Of a stretch of 64,000 bases of DNA, positions 54,362 through 64,000 are shown one piece after another (within the stretch, counting starts at the first letter, position 1; every line of letters starts with the position of its first letter). The translations under genes and the position numbers were made by a program. This stretch comes from Xanthomonas massiliensis (GTDB lineage Bacteria > Pseudomonadota > Gammaproteobacteria > Xanthomonadales > Xanthomonadaceae): assembly GCF_900018785.1 (NCBI RefSeq), contig NZ_FCOY01000006.1, positions 248,001 to 312,000 of the forward strand, in the 5' to 3' direction. The notes under the pieces were generated by a model. It was given only the letters and a program-made list of their open reading frames with translations, was not told the DNA's origin and made no database searches.

Positions 54362-57013
54362 TCAGCCGCCGCGGTGGCGCAGCAGCAACTGGCTGACCAG
54401 CGCCCGCAAGGCCGACGGCTTGACCGGCTTGGCCAGGAACCCCCAGCCCTGGGCGCGCGCGCGTTCGCGCAGGGCGGCGTCGCGCTCGGCGGTGACCAGC
54501 ACGACCGGGGGCTCGGCCTGCCACAGCGCGCACAGCTGCCGGTACAGCTCCGGCCCGTGCACCGCGCCCATGCGCACGTCCAGCAGCACCAGGTCGGGGG
54601 CCTGGCCGGCGCGGGCGGCGGCGCGGGCGGCGGCGGGGCCGTCGGCCAGGCCGACCGTGCAGCCCCAGCGCTGCAACAGGGCGCGCGTGGCCTGGCACAC
54701 CCGCGGGTCGTCGTCGATGCACCACAGGCGGCGGCCGCGCAGCAGCGGATCGTCGTCGCCATCGGCGGCGGCCTCGGCCGCGGGCACGGCCGGCGCCACG
54801 GCGGCGGCATCGCCCAGCGGCACGGTCACCGAGAACGTGCTGCCGCGGCCCAGGCGCGAGGCCAGGCCGATGCGGTGGCCGAGCAGGCGCGCGATGCGCT
54901 CGACGATGGCCAGGCCCAGGCCGGCGCCGCGGTCGGCGGCGACGCCGTCGTCGAGGCGGCGGAACTCCTCGAAGATCTCCTGCTGCAGGCCTTCGGGAAT
55001 GCCCGGGCCCTGGTCGTGCACCTCGATGCGCAGCGCCCCGTCGAGGCGGCGGCAGCCAAGCAGCAGGCGGCCGCGGCGGGTGTAGCGGATCGCGTTGGAC
55101 AGGAAGTTCTGCAGGATGCGCCGCAGCAGAGTGGGATCGCTGCGCACCACCGCGGCGGTGGCCACGTGCTCCAGGCGCAGGCCGCGCGACGCGGCGACGA
55201 TGCCGAACTCCTGGGCCAGCGCCTCCAGCAGCGGTTCCAGCGGGAAGTCGTGCACGTGGGTGGCCAGCGCGCCGGACTCGATGCGGGCGATGTCCAGCAG
55301 GCTGTTGAGGATGGCGTCCTGGGCGTGCAGGGCGTTGTCCACGTGCTCGGCGAGCTGGCGCGATTCGCCGTCCTGCAGACGCCCGCGCAGCGCCGAGACG
55401 AACATGCGCGCGGCGTTGAGCGGCTGCAGCAGGTCGTGCACGGCCGAGGCGACGAAGCGGGTCTTGTAGCGGTTGGCGGCCTCGGCCTCGCGCTTGGCGG
55501 CCTCCAGGTCACGGGTGCGCTGCTCGACGCGGTGCTCGAGCGCGTCGGCCAGCGAGCGCAGTTCGCGCGCGGCGTTCTTGTAGCTGGTGATGTCGGCGTA
55601 GCTGGTGACGAAGCCGCCGTCGGGCAGCGGGTTGCCGCGGATCTCCAGCACCGTGCCGTCCTCCTTCTCGCTCTCGCGCAGGTGCGGGTTGCCGCTGCGC
55701 AGGTGGTTGAGGCGGCGGGCGATGGCGTCCTCGATCGGCCCGGGGCCGAGCAGGCCGCGACGCGCGTTGTAGCGGAACAGGTCCTCGATCGGGCGGCCCA
55801 CCTGCACCAGTTCGGGCGGGAAGCGGAACAGCTCCACGTAGCGCGAGTTCCACGCCACCAGGTTCAGTTCGGCATCGATGATGACCACGCCCTGCGGCAG
55901 GTGTTCCAGGCTGCGGCTGAGGCCGGTGTCGGCGTGCTGGGCGGCCTGGACCAGGCCGTCCTGGGCGGTGCGCAGCTCCTGGGCATGCTGCTTGAGCAGG
56001 CCTTCCAGTTCCTCGCGGCTGCGCCGGCGCAGCGCCGCCAGGTGGCGGCGCTGCTGCACGAACAGGGCCAGGAAGGCCAGCGCCAGCCAGCCGCCGCCGG
56101 CGGCCAGGGCGGCGCTGCGGGTGGCACTGGTGATCGCGCCGGCGTCGTGCAGCAGGTGCAGGTGCCAGCCGGGCTCGGGCAGGGCCAGGCTCAGCCACAG
56201 CAGGGTGCCGGGCATCGCCGGCTGGCGCACGCGCACCAGCTCGCCGTCTTCCACGTGCCGCAGGGCCTGGCGGTCCACCGGCCGCAGCGACTGGTGCAGG
56301 TACTGGCGGGTGGCGGCCATGTCGCGGCGGTCGGCGGCATCGAGCGGGCGCAGCAGGCGGTAGCGCCATGCCGGGGCGCTGGACAGGAACACCACGCCGT
56401 GGCCGTCGCTGACCAGCACCGTGTCGGTGGTGTCCAGCCATTCGCGCTCCAGCGCCGCCAGCTCGATCTTGATGACCACCACGCCGATGCGCCGGCCGTG
56501 GGCATCGACGATGGCCTGCGACAGGAAATAGCCGGCCACCCCGGTGGTCATGCCGATGCCGTAGAAACGGCCGCTGCCGGACGCCAGCGCCTCGGTGACG
56601 TAGGGGCGGAAGCTGTAGTCCTCGCCGACGTTGCTGTGCGGGCTGGCCCAGTTGCTGGCGGCGATGGCGATGCCGCGGCGGTCGATCAGGGTGAGGGTGG
56701 AGGAGCGGGTCACCGCGTTGGCGCGTTCCAGCCGCAGGTCGACCGCATGGCGCGCGGCCTCGTCCAGCGGCCCGGCCAGGGCGTGCTGCAGCTGCGGATC
56801 CAGCGCCAGCAGTTGCGGCAGGGTGCGGTAGCGGTCCACGCGCTGTTCCAGCGCCTGCGAGTACAGCGCCAGCTGCTGGCGGACCTGGGCGCTCTCGCCG
56901 GCCAGGGCGTGGTGCTGGCCCAGGCGCCCGCCGAGCCACATGCACGCGAGCATGCCGCCGACCACCAGCAGCACGGTCGGGACGGGTTGGCGGAGGAGGC
57001 GGTAGCGGAGCAT
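54362..57013 (-). CDS. Cache/PAS hybrid sensor histidine kinase
   Basis: An 883-residue membrane sensor. Helix 1 (about 15-32) and helix 2 (about 315-335) enclose a double-Cache domain of the DctB/DctS type (LTLIDRRGIAIAASNW, EDYSFRPYVTEAL, GRFYGIGMTTGVAGYFLSQAI). That motif order is typical of sensors for small carboxylates. A coiled linker, a PAS domain (about 380-490, VVIIDAELNLVAWNSRY), HisKA (SAVHDLLQPLNAARM), HATPase_c (NFLSNAIRYT, DQGPGIPEG, GAGLGLAIVERI) and a C-terminal receiver (IDDDP, LLDVRMG, LAKPVKP) follow. The first ATG that leaves the TM helix intact is 57013. It probably senses C4-dicarboxylates and acts with the convergent NarL-type regulator. Confidence 0.88.
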   Translation of the reverse strand: MLRYRLLRQPVPTVLLVVGGMLACMWLGGRLGQHHALAGESAQVRQQLALYSQALEQRVDRYRTLPQLLALDPQLQHALAGPLDEAARHAVDLRLERANAVTRSSTLTLIDRRGIAIAASNWASPHSNVGEDYSFRPYVTEALASGSGRFYGIGMTTGVAGYFLSQAIVDAHGRRIGVVVIKIELAALEREWLDTTDTVLVSDGHGVVFLSSAPAWRYRLLRPLDAADRRDMAATRQYLHQSLRPVDRQALRHVEDGELVRVRQPAMPGTLLWLSLALPEPGWHLHLLHDAGAITSATRSAALAAGGGWLALAFLALFVQQRRHLAALRRRSREELEGLLKQHAQELRTAQDGLVQAAQHADTGLSRSLEHLPQGVVIIDAELNLVAWNSRYVELFRFPPELVQVGRPIEDLFRYNARRGLLGPGPIEDAIARRLNHLRSGNPHLRESEKEDGTVLEIRGNPLPDGGFVTSYADITSYKNAARELRSLADALEHRVEQRTRDLEAAKREAEAANRYKTRFVASAVHDLLQPLNAARMFVSALRGRLQDGESRQLAEHVDNALHAQDAILNSLLDIARIESGALATHVHDFPLEPLLEALAQEFGIVAASRGLRLEHVATAAVVRSDPTLLRRILQNFLSNAIRYTRRGRLLLGCRRLDGALRIEVHDQGPGIPEGLQQEIFEEFRRLDDGVAADRGAGLGLAIVERIARLLGHRIGLASRLGRGSTFSVTVPLGDAAAVAPAVPAAEAAADGDDDPLLRGRRLWCIDDDPRVCQATRALLQRWGCTVGLADGPAAARAAARAGQAPDLVLLDVRMGAVHGPELYRQLCALWQAEPPVVLVTAERDAALRERARAQGWGFLAKPVKPSALRALVSQLLLRHRGG

Positions 57014-57201
57014 CGCCAACAGTCTAGGGCCTGGCCGCGGAACGGCCGAAGGCGGGCGCGGCGATGCGGGACCGCCGGTCCGCGCAGGCGGCGCGGTGGC
57101 CGCGGTCTGGCGCCCCGGCGCGCGAGGACGCCGGTCGGGCAATGCGGTGGGCGCCGGCCGCGCGTGCCGACGGCCCGGCGAGACGTTGCCCATGACGCGA
57201 A

Positions 57202-57227
57202 CGGGCTCCCGGTCGCCCGGGAGCCCG
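57202..57227 (-). terminator. Strong hairpin downstream of the porin gene
   Basis: A perfect 11-bp stem CGGGCTCCCGG/CCGGGAGCCCG with a 4-nt loop lies 25 bp after the porin stop on the minus strand. Only TT follows, so it is an incomplete intrinsic terminator, but its strength suggests it separates porin and kinase transcription. Confidence 0.6.
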
Positions 57228-57252
57228 CCGCAGGGTCACGCCGATGCGCAGG

Positions 57253-58431
57253 TCAGAACTGGACCTGGGCGCGCAGCTCGACGATGTCCGGGGTGGTGTG
57301 CACGCCGGCGCGGGTGGCGTTGGCGCGCACGTAGTTGGCCTGGAACTTGAAGTGCGTGGTCAGGTACCAGTTCGCGCCGAAGGTCCAGTCGTGCTGGCGC
57401 CCGCCCTCCACGCTGCCGTCGTCCAGGTCCAGGCGGCTGTAGCGGGCCAGCAGCTCGACCGCGCCGTAGCCGTGGGTCGGCTTGATGTTGGAGAACACGC
57501 CGCCGGCGTAGGGATGGCTCTCGCCGGTCAGCGCCCAGGCGAGCTGCGCGTACTGGCCGTTGCCCTGGTAGTCCGGCTGGCCGTTGCTGCGGCTGACGCG
57601 GGCATTGAGCGCTTCGCCCTGCAGGTACAGCGGGCCGCGCGACCAGGCGCCTTCCAGGCCGGTGCGCACGATGTGGTCGGCGTCGAGCAGGGCGCCGGAA
57701 TCGATCAGGCGGATGTCGGTCAGGCCGGCTTCCGGGCGCGAGCGGAAACGCACCTGCGCCGGGTGGCTCACGCCGAGGCCGTCCTGCCAGCCGCGCGGAT
57801 TCTCCACCGAGGCGGCCAGGCCCAGGTGGATCACCTCGTCCTTGCCCTTGACCGGGTTCCAGACGAAGCGCGCGGCCTGCATCGTGCCGGGGTTGTCGCC
57901 CTGCAGGTCCTTGCCGCCGTAGGCACCGACCTGGGCGAACCAGTGCGGCTTCTCCTGGCTCCACTCCACGCCGGTGCGGCGCCCGGCGTAGAACGCCTGG
58001 TTGGGCAGGGACAGCTCCTGCATCGACACCGAGCGCGAGGCGGTCAGGCCGTCCATGCCGACCGGGGTCTTGATGTAGCCGACCCGGATCTTGCCCACGT
58101 CCTTGCCGAACAGGGCCTTGGTCTCCATGCGCAGGTACACGTCCAGCCAGGTGTGGGTCTGGAAGTCGAAGTAGACCATCGCGTCGTAGACGCCGTCCTT
58201 CTTCAGCGTGGCGCCGAATTCCTTGCGGCGCATGAAGTCCTTGTCCTCCAGGCGGCTGTCGCCGGAGAAGTCGTTGTAGTCGTAGGCGAAGTTGCCGGTG
58301 AAGGAGAATACGTTGCCATTGCCGGTGTCGAAGCTGACCGGCCATTTGTCGAAGCTGCCTTCCTGCGCGGCGTGGACCGCCGGTGCGGCCATGGCCAGGC
58401 ACAGGGCGGTGGCGATCAGGGAACGGCGCAT
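57253..58431 (-). CDS. OprO/OprP-family outer membrane porin
   Basis: A 392-residue exported protein with signal peptide (LIATALCLAMAAPAVHAA) and a 16-strand type beta-barrel pattern ending in Phe (ELRAQVQF). Family landmarks are DFSGDSRLEDKDFMRRKEFGAT, VGYIKTPVGMDGLTASRSVSMQEL and GRRTGVEWS. The named members are phosphate or pyrophosphate selective, but in this setting a dicarboxylate or general anion substrate is more likely. AAGAGG lies at good spacing to ATG 58431. It diverges from dctA across 282 bp that carry two direct repeats. Confidence 0.88.
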   Translation of the reverse strand: MRRSLIATALCLAMAAPAVHAAQEGSFDKWPVSFDTGNGNVFSFTGNFAYDYNDFSGDSRLEDKDFMRRKEFGATLKKDGVYDAMVYFDFQTHTWLDVYLRMETKALFGKDVGKIRVGYIKTPVGMDGLTASRSVSMQELSLPNQAFYAGRRTGVEWSQEKPHWFAQVGAYGGKDLQGDNPGTMQAARFVWNPVKGKDEVIHLGLAASVENPRGWQDGLGVSHPAQVRFRSRPEAGLTDIRLIDSGALLDADHIVRTGLEGAWSRGPLYLQGEALNARVSRSNGQPDYQGNGQYAQLAWALTGESHPYAGGVFSNIKPTHGYGAVELLARYSRLDLDDGSVEGGRQHDWTFGANWYLTTHFKFQANYVRANATRAGVHTTPDIVELRAQVQF

Positions 58432-58544
58432 GGGTGTTACCTCTTGGATCCAGGAGAAATGGCGGCCGGTGCCGTCGCGGCAGCGGCCTGCGCCCGGCAT
58501 GTTAAAGATGTGTTGCGCCGATGACCATGATCCGGGCCCGGTGT

Positions 58545-58560
58545 TTAGACCAATGAATTA
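58545..58560. promoter_or_regulatory. Copy 1 of a 16-bp direct repeat between porin and dctA
   Basis: TTAGACCAATGAATTA matches copy 2 at 14 of 16 positions. It lies 114 bp upstream of the porin ATG (minus strand) and in an otherwise GC-rich region. It is a candidate operator for the NarL-type regulator. Confidence 0.65.
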
Positions 58561-58622
58561 GCCTGGCCGTCGTCGCGGGCGGCGTCCGCCGGAGTCGTCC
58601 GCAGGCCGCGGACGGGGCGATG

Positions 58623-58638
58623 TAAGACCAATGAGTTA
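58623..58638. promoter_or_regulatory. Copy 2 of the 16-bp direct repeat, before dctA
   Basis: TAAGACCAATGAGTTA repeats copy 1 in the same orientation 78 bp further on, with its right end 75 bp before the dctA ATG. The shared core is AGACCAATGA. One copy per divergent promoter is a simple reading. Confidence 0.65.
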
Positions 58639-58713
58639 TCGGTCGCGCCCCGGCGGACGCGTCAGAATCCGCGGTGGCCCGCCCCGCGGGCATTTCCGTT
58701 CCGGAGTTCCTCC

Positions 58714-60069
58714 ATGCACGTTCCTGCCGCCCCCCAACGGGCCGTTTCCTCCCGTCCGCTGTACCGCCACCTCTATTTCCAGGTGGTGGTCGCCATCGTC
58801 GTCGGTGCGCTGCTCGGCTACTTCGAGCCGGCCTGGGGCGAGGCGATGAAGCCGCTGGGCGATGCCTTCATCAAGCTGGTGAAGATGATCATCGCCCCGG
58901 TGATCTTCCTGACCATCGTCACCGGCATCGCCGGCATGACCCACCTGCGCGCGGTCGGGCGGGTGTTCGCCAAGTCGATGGTCTACTTCCTGTTCTTCTC
59001 CACCCTGGCGCTGATCGTGGGCATGATCGTGGCGCACGTGGTGCAGCCGGGCGCGGGCATGAACGTGGACCTGAGCGAGCACGACGCCAGCGCGGTGCAG
59101 AGCTACGTGGCGCAGTCGCACGAGATGACCCTGACCGGCTTCCTGATGGACATCATCCCGAAGACGCTGATCAGCCCGTTCGTCGGCGACAACATCCTGC
59201 AGGTGCTGTTCGTGGCGGTGCTGTTCGGCATCGCGCTGGCGCTGGTGGGCGATCGTGGCCGGCCGGTGCTCAACCTGCTGGAGGCGCTGACCGCGCCGGT
59301 GTTCCGCCTGGTGCACATCCTGATGGCGGCCGCCCCGGTCGGCGCGTTCGGCGCGATCGCCTTCACCATCGGCAAGTACGGCATCGGCACCCTGGTCAAC
59401 CTGGCCTGGCTGGTCGGCTCGTTCTACCTCACCTCGCTGCTGTTCGTGGTGGTGATCCTGGGCTTCGTCGCGCGCCTGTGCGGGTTCTCGGTGCTCAAGC
59501 TGATCCGCTACCTCAAGGCCGAGCTGCTGCTGGTACTGGGCACGTCCTCGTCCGAGTCGGCGCTGCCCTCGCTGATGGAGAAGATGGAGAAGGCCGGCTG
59601 CTCCAAGACCGTGGTCGGCCTGGTGGTGCCCACCGGCTATTCCTTCAACCTGGACGGCACCAACATCTACATGACCCTGGCGGCGCTGTTCATCGCCCAG
59701 GCCACCAACACCCACCTGACCCTGGGCCACGAGATCACCCTGCTGCTGGTGGCCATGCTCAGCTCCAAGGGCGCGGCCGGCGTGACCGGTGCCGGCTTCA
59801 TCACCCTGGCGGCGACCCTGTCGGTGGTGCCGGAGGTGCCGGTGGCGGGCATGGCGCTGATCCTGGGCGTGGACCGCTTCATGAGCGAGTGCCGCTCGCT
59901 GACCAACTTCATCGGCAACGCGGTGGCCACGGTGGTGGTCTCGCGCTGGGAGAAGTCGCTGGACCACGCCAAGCTCGACCGCGCCCTGGCCGGCGTGGAC
60001 ACCTCGCACGAGCTGCCCGAGGCGGTCGTGGCCGCCGGCATCCCGGTCGACGACAAGAGCCCGGACTGA
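58714..60069 (+). CDS. dctA: C4-dicarboxylate transporter DctA
   Basis: A 451-residue inner membrane symporter of the DAACS (glutamate transporter) family that imports succinate, fumarate and malate with protons or Na+. The N-terminal [21 protein letters not shown] is followed by [19 protein letters not shown]. The Ser-rich re-entrant loop is [14 protein letters not shown], and the NMDGT-type motif reads [34 protein letters not shown] is the second hairpin. GGAG lies upstream of ATG 58714. It is followed by a terminator and then maeB. Confidence 0.95.
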   Translation: MHVPAAPQRAVSSRPLYRHLYFQVVVAIVVGALLGYFEPAWGEAMKPLGDAFIKLVKMIIAPVIFLTIVTGIAGMTHLRAVGRVFAKSMVYFLFFSTLALIVGMIVAHVVQPGAGMNVDLSEHDASAVQSYVAQSHEMTLTGFLMDIIPKTLISPFVGDNILQVLFVAVLFGIALALVGDRGRPVLNLLEALTAPVFRLVHILMAAAPVGAFGAIAFTIGKYGIGTLVNLAWLVGSFYLTSLLFVVVILGFVARLCGFSVLKLIRYLKAELLLVLGTSSSESALPSLMEKMEKAGCSKTVVGLVVPTGYSFNLDGTNIYMTLAALFIAQATNTHLTLGHEITLLLVAMLSSKGAAGVTGAGFITLAATLSVVPEVPVAGMALILGVDRFMSECRSLTNFIGNAVATVVVSRWEKSLDHAKLDRALAGVDTSHELPEAVVAAGIPVDDKSPD

Positions 60070-60090
60070 CCTGCCCGCTTCCCGATCCAC

Positions 60091-60121
60091 AACGCCGGCC
60101 CCGTGCCGGCGTTGCCGTTTC
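60091..60121 (+). terminator. Terminator between dctA and maeB
   Basis: A perfect 9-bp stem AACGCCGGC/GCCGGCGTT with loop CCCGT is followed by GCCGTTTC. The T run is short, so termination may be partial. Confidence 0.65.
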
Positions 60122-60195
60122 ACCGGCCCGCTCCCGGATCGTTGCGGATGCCGGGTTTAGAATCCCTTCCTCTGTTCCCTGGGTCTTTCGCCGCG

Positions 60196-62487
<2,292 letters not shown>

Positions 62488-63088
62488 GGCAGGCGCCCGC
62501 GCCGCCGGCCCACCGGTGGCGCGGCGTGGGCCGGAAGCCGATGGCGCGGCGCATGCCGACCGTGGGACGGCGCGGGCGCTGGCGTCAGGTGCGATGGATG
62601 CGCCCCCGAAACGGATACGTCTTCCGAGGTAGGCCGGGTCCGCGCGCAGGCGGGAACTACCAGCGGAGGAGGGCGGGCTCGCGGTCGATCCCGCCGAGGC
62701 GTGCCGTCGCGATGCCGGCATAGCGTTCCTTCCGCACGTCGCGTCCGGCCGCCGGACGCCGTGCAGCGGGTGTTGCCCGTCCCTTCCAGAGCGAAAGTGC
62801 CGCGAGCCGGGAGCCGTGCCGCGGGTGCCCGCGATGCGCCGCCGCTGGCCGTGATCGGCGGATGGCGGTGGAAGCCAGGGATCGCCCGGCAAGGTCAGCG
62901 ACCCTGGACCGTACGGATGCGGCCCAACTGCCGTGGCGGCGGGGCAGGGCGGGGAATGGCCGGCGCGGTATCGCTGGCGCGGCTTCCCGTACGTGGCCGA
63001 CAGGTGCCGCGGCGGGCCGGGCCACGGCGCATGCGCTTCCCGCCCGCGTCGCCGCCGGCCAGCGATGCCGGCCGGCAGCAGGGTGGGG
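62488..63088. other. Gene-free spacer
   Basis: No convincing gene is seen between the convergent maeB and MFS genes. Open frames are Arg/Pro-rich and without recognisable motifs. Just after maeB the GCGCCGCCGGCCCACCGGTGGCGC stretch (62502-62523 region) contains arms GCGCC and GGCGC that could fold into a terminator-like hairpin, without a T run. Confidence 0.5.
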
Positions 63089-64000
63089 TCAGCGCATCAG
63101 GTGCTCGTACTTCTCGCGCCAGCGCCGCCACACGCCGGGCGGTGCGTCCGCGTCCGGGCGCGGTGCGCCCGGGGCCACCGGCATGCCCACGTCCGGGCGC
63201 CGGCGCACGATCCAGAAGGTCACCAGCAGGCCGGCCACCGCCAGCACGCAGCCGACCAGACCGACGTCGCGCAGCCCCATCCGCTCGCTGACCTGGCTGC
63301 CGAGCAGCGCGCCGCCGCCGATGCCGACGTTGTAGATCGCCGAGTAGATCGACATGGCCACGTCGGTGGCCTCCGGCGCACGCTCGAGCACGCGCGCCTG
63401 CATCGCCAGGCCGAACACGATGATCGCCAGGCCCCACACCGCGCTCAGCGCGATCAGGGTGCCGAGGTGGGCCTCCGCGCCGGCCAGCGCGAACAGGCTG
63501 CCGGCGACCAGCGCCACCGAGGCCACGAAGATGACGTTGGAGTGGCGCGTGTACCAGCGCCCGAACAGGATCGTGCCGGGGATGCCCATGCCGCCGAACA
63601 CCAGCAGCAGCGCGGTGGTCTGGCGCGGGCTCAGGCCGGCCACCTGCTGGGCGAACGGCTCGATGTAGCTGTAGGCGGTGAAATGCCCGGTCACCAGCAG
63701 GGTGGTCAGCACGTACAGGGCGATCAGCACCTTGCGCCGGAACAGGATCGGCAGGCTCGCCAGCGAGCCGACCTTCTGCGCCGGCAACGGCGGCAGCAGC
63801 AGGCGCAGGGCCACCAGCACCAGCGCGGCGACCACGGCGATGGACAGGAAGGTGATGCGCCAGCCGACGGCATCGCCGATCACCCGGCCGGTGGGGATGC
63901 CCAGCACCATCGCGATCGAGGTGCCGGCCGAGAGCAGGCCCAGTGCCTGCGCCTGCTTGCCCGGCGGCGCGATGCGCACCGCCAGCGACGCGGTGATCGA
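63089..64000 (-). CDS. MFS transporter (AraJ/YdhP-like sugar or drug efflux), 5' end outside the window
   Basis: About 304 residues of the C-terminal part of a 12-helix transporter. The frame stays open to the window edge upstream of the internal start at 63979, so the N-terminal two to three helices are missing. Visible features are GLLSAGTSIAMVLGIPTGRVIGDAVGWR (antiporter motif C-like GxxxGPxxG region), FTAYSYIEPFAQQVAGLS, FGGMGIPGTILFGRW and YSAIYNVGIGGGALLG. These fit the DHA1/AraJ efflux group. A charged cytosolic tail ends the protein. Substrate is unknown. Confidence 0.85.
   Translation of the reverse strand, partial: SITASLAVRIAPPGKQAQALGLLSAGTSIAMVLGIPTGRVIGDAVGWRITFLSIAVVAALVLVALRLLLPPLPAQKVGSLASLPILFRRKVLIALYVLTTLLVTGHFTAYSYIEPFAQQVAGLSPRQTTALLLVFGGMGIPGTILFGRWYTRHSNVIFVASVALVAGSLFALAGAEAHLGTLIALSAVWGLAIIVFGLAMQARVLERAPEATDVAMSIYSAIYNVGIGGGALLGSQVSERMGLRDVGLVGCVLAVAGLLVTFWIVRRRPDVGMPVAPGAPRPDADAPPGVWRRWREKYEHLMR

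Noticed and set aside
58640-58713. A sigma54 promoter before dctA, as in classical DctD systems.
   Set aside because: No TGGCAC-N5-TTGC-like pair at proper spacing was found, and the adjacent regulator is of NarL type, not NtrC type.

Overview
The window reads as a GC-rich (roughly 70% G+C) gammaproteobacterial chromosome, most like the Xanthomonadaceae/Lysobacterales (Xanthomonas, Pseudoxanthomonas, Luteimonas, Lysobacter). The evidence is a nag-type N-acetylglucosamine locus built on two 907-residue TonB-dependent receptors, NagP/NagR/NagB-II/NagX-type genes, a GCS2-type GshA started from TTG, and a three-domain glutaredoxin/rhodanese protein. No rRNA, tRNA, CRISPR array, IS element or phage gene was seen. 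About 50 protein genes are called. The first and last run off the window, and one (a lytic transglycosylase) is frameshifted.

Layout. 1-4.4 kb: end of a sensor kinase, folK, a pteridine reductase, a MidA-like methyltransferase and a VanZ-like membrane protein. 4.5-23.2 kb: an N-acetylglucosamine (GlcNAc) glycan utilisation locus. On the minus strand are a sugar kinase, TonB receptor 1 and a GH20 hexosaminidase. On the plus strand are TonB receptor 2, a GH89 alpha-N-acetylglucosaminidase, the NagX/HGSNAT-like membrane protein, a GntR regulator, the NagP transporter, the LacI-type NagR, NagB-II and NagA. The two arms are separated by a 613-bp control region (10790-11402) with a NagR-like palindrome, an AT-rich tract and a large inverted repeat. 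23.2-31.3 kb (minus strand): cca, a nucleobase permease, a frameshifted slt, an EEP-family hydrolase, two DsbA-like proteins and a cytochrome c4. 31.4-39.1 kb: engB, a VIT-family protein, gshA, an OmpR/EnvZ-type two-component pair, a glycosyltransferase and a four-repeat lipoprotein.

39.1-42 kb: the formaldehyde detoxification operon frmR-frmA-frmB. It has an FrmR-type operator overlapping the leader, and an FrmB with an extra N-terminal domain. 42-53.7 kb: a second-type EF-G, a small unknown protein, DegV, an HCCA-isomerase-like protein, a DUF924 protein, the Grx/rhodanese protein, a polysaccharide deacetylase, a methyltransferase/SGNH pair, an alanine-type aminotransferase and rsgA. 53.7-62.5 kb: a C4-dicarboxylate locus with a NarL-type regulator, a Cache/PAS hybrid kinase, an OprO/P-type porin, DctA and a MaeB malic enzyme. 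Two 16-bp direct repeats lie in the porin/dctA divergent region. 63-64 kb: an MFS transporter running off the end.

How the parts work together. In the GlcNAc locus the receptors would bring glycans across the outer membrane. GH89 and GH20 would release alpha- and beta-linked GlcNAc in the periplasm, NagP would import it, the kinase would phosphorylate it, and NagA plus NagB-II would give fructose-6-phosphate. NagR and the GntR protein (NagQ-like) would provide control. In the dicarboxylate locus the porin and DctA bring in malate, fumarate or succinate, and MaeB turns malate into pyruvate. Three GC-rich spacers (47177-47689, 49452-49899, 62488-63088) hold no recognisable gene.
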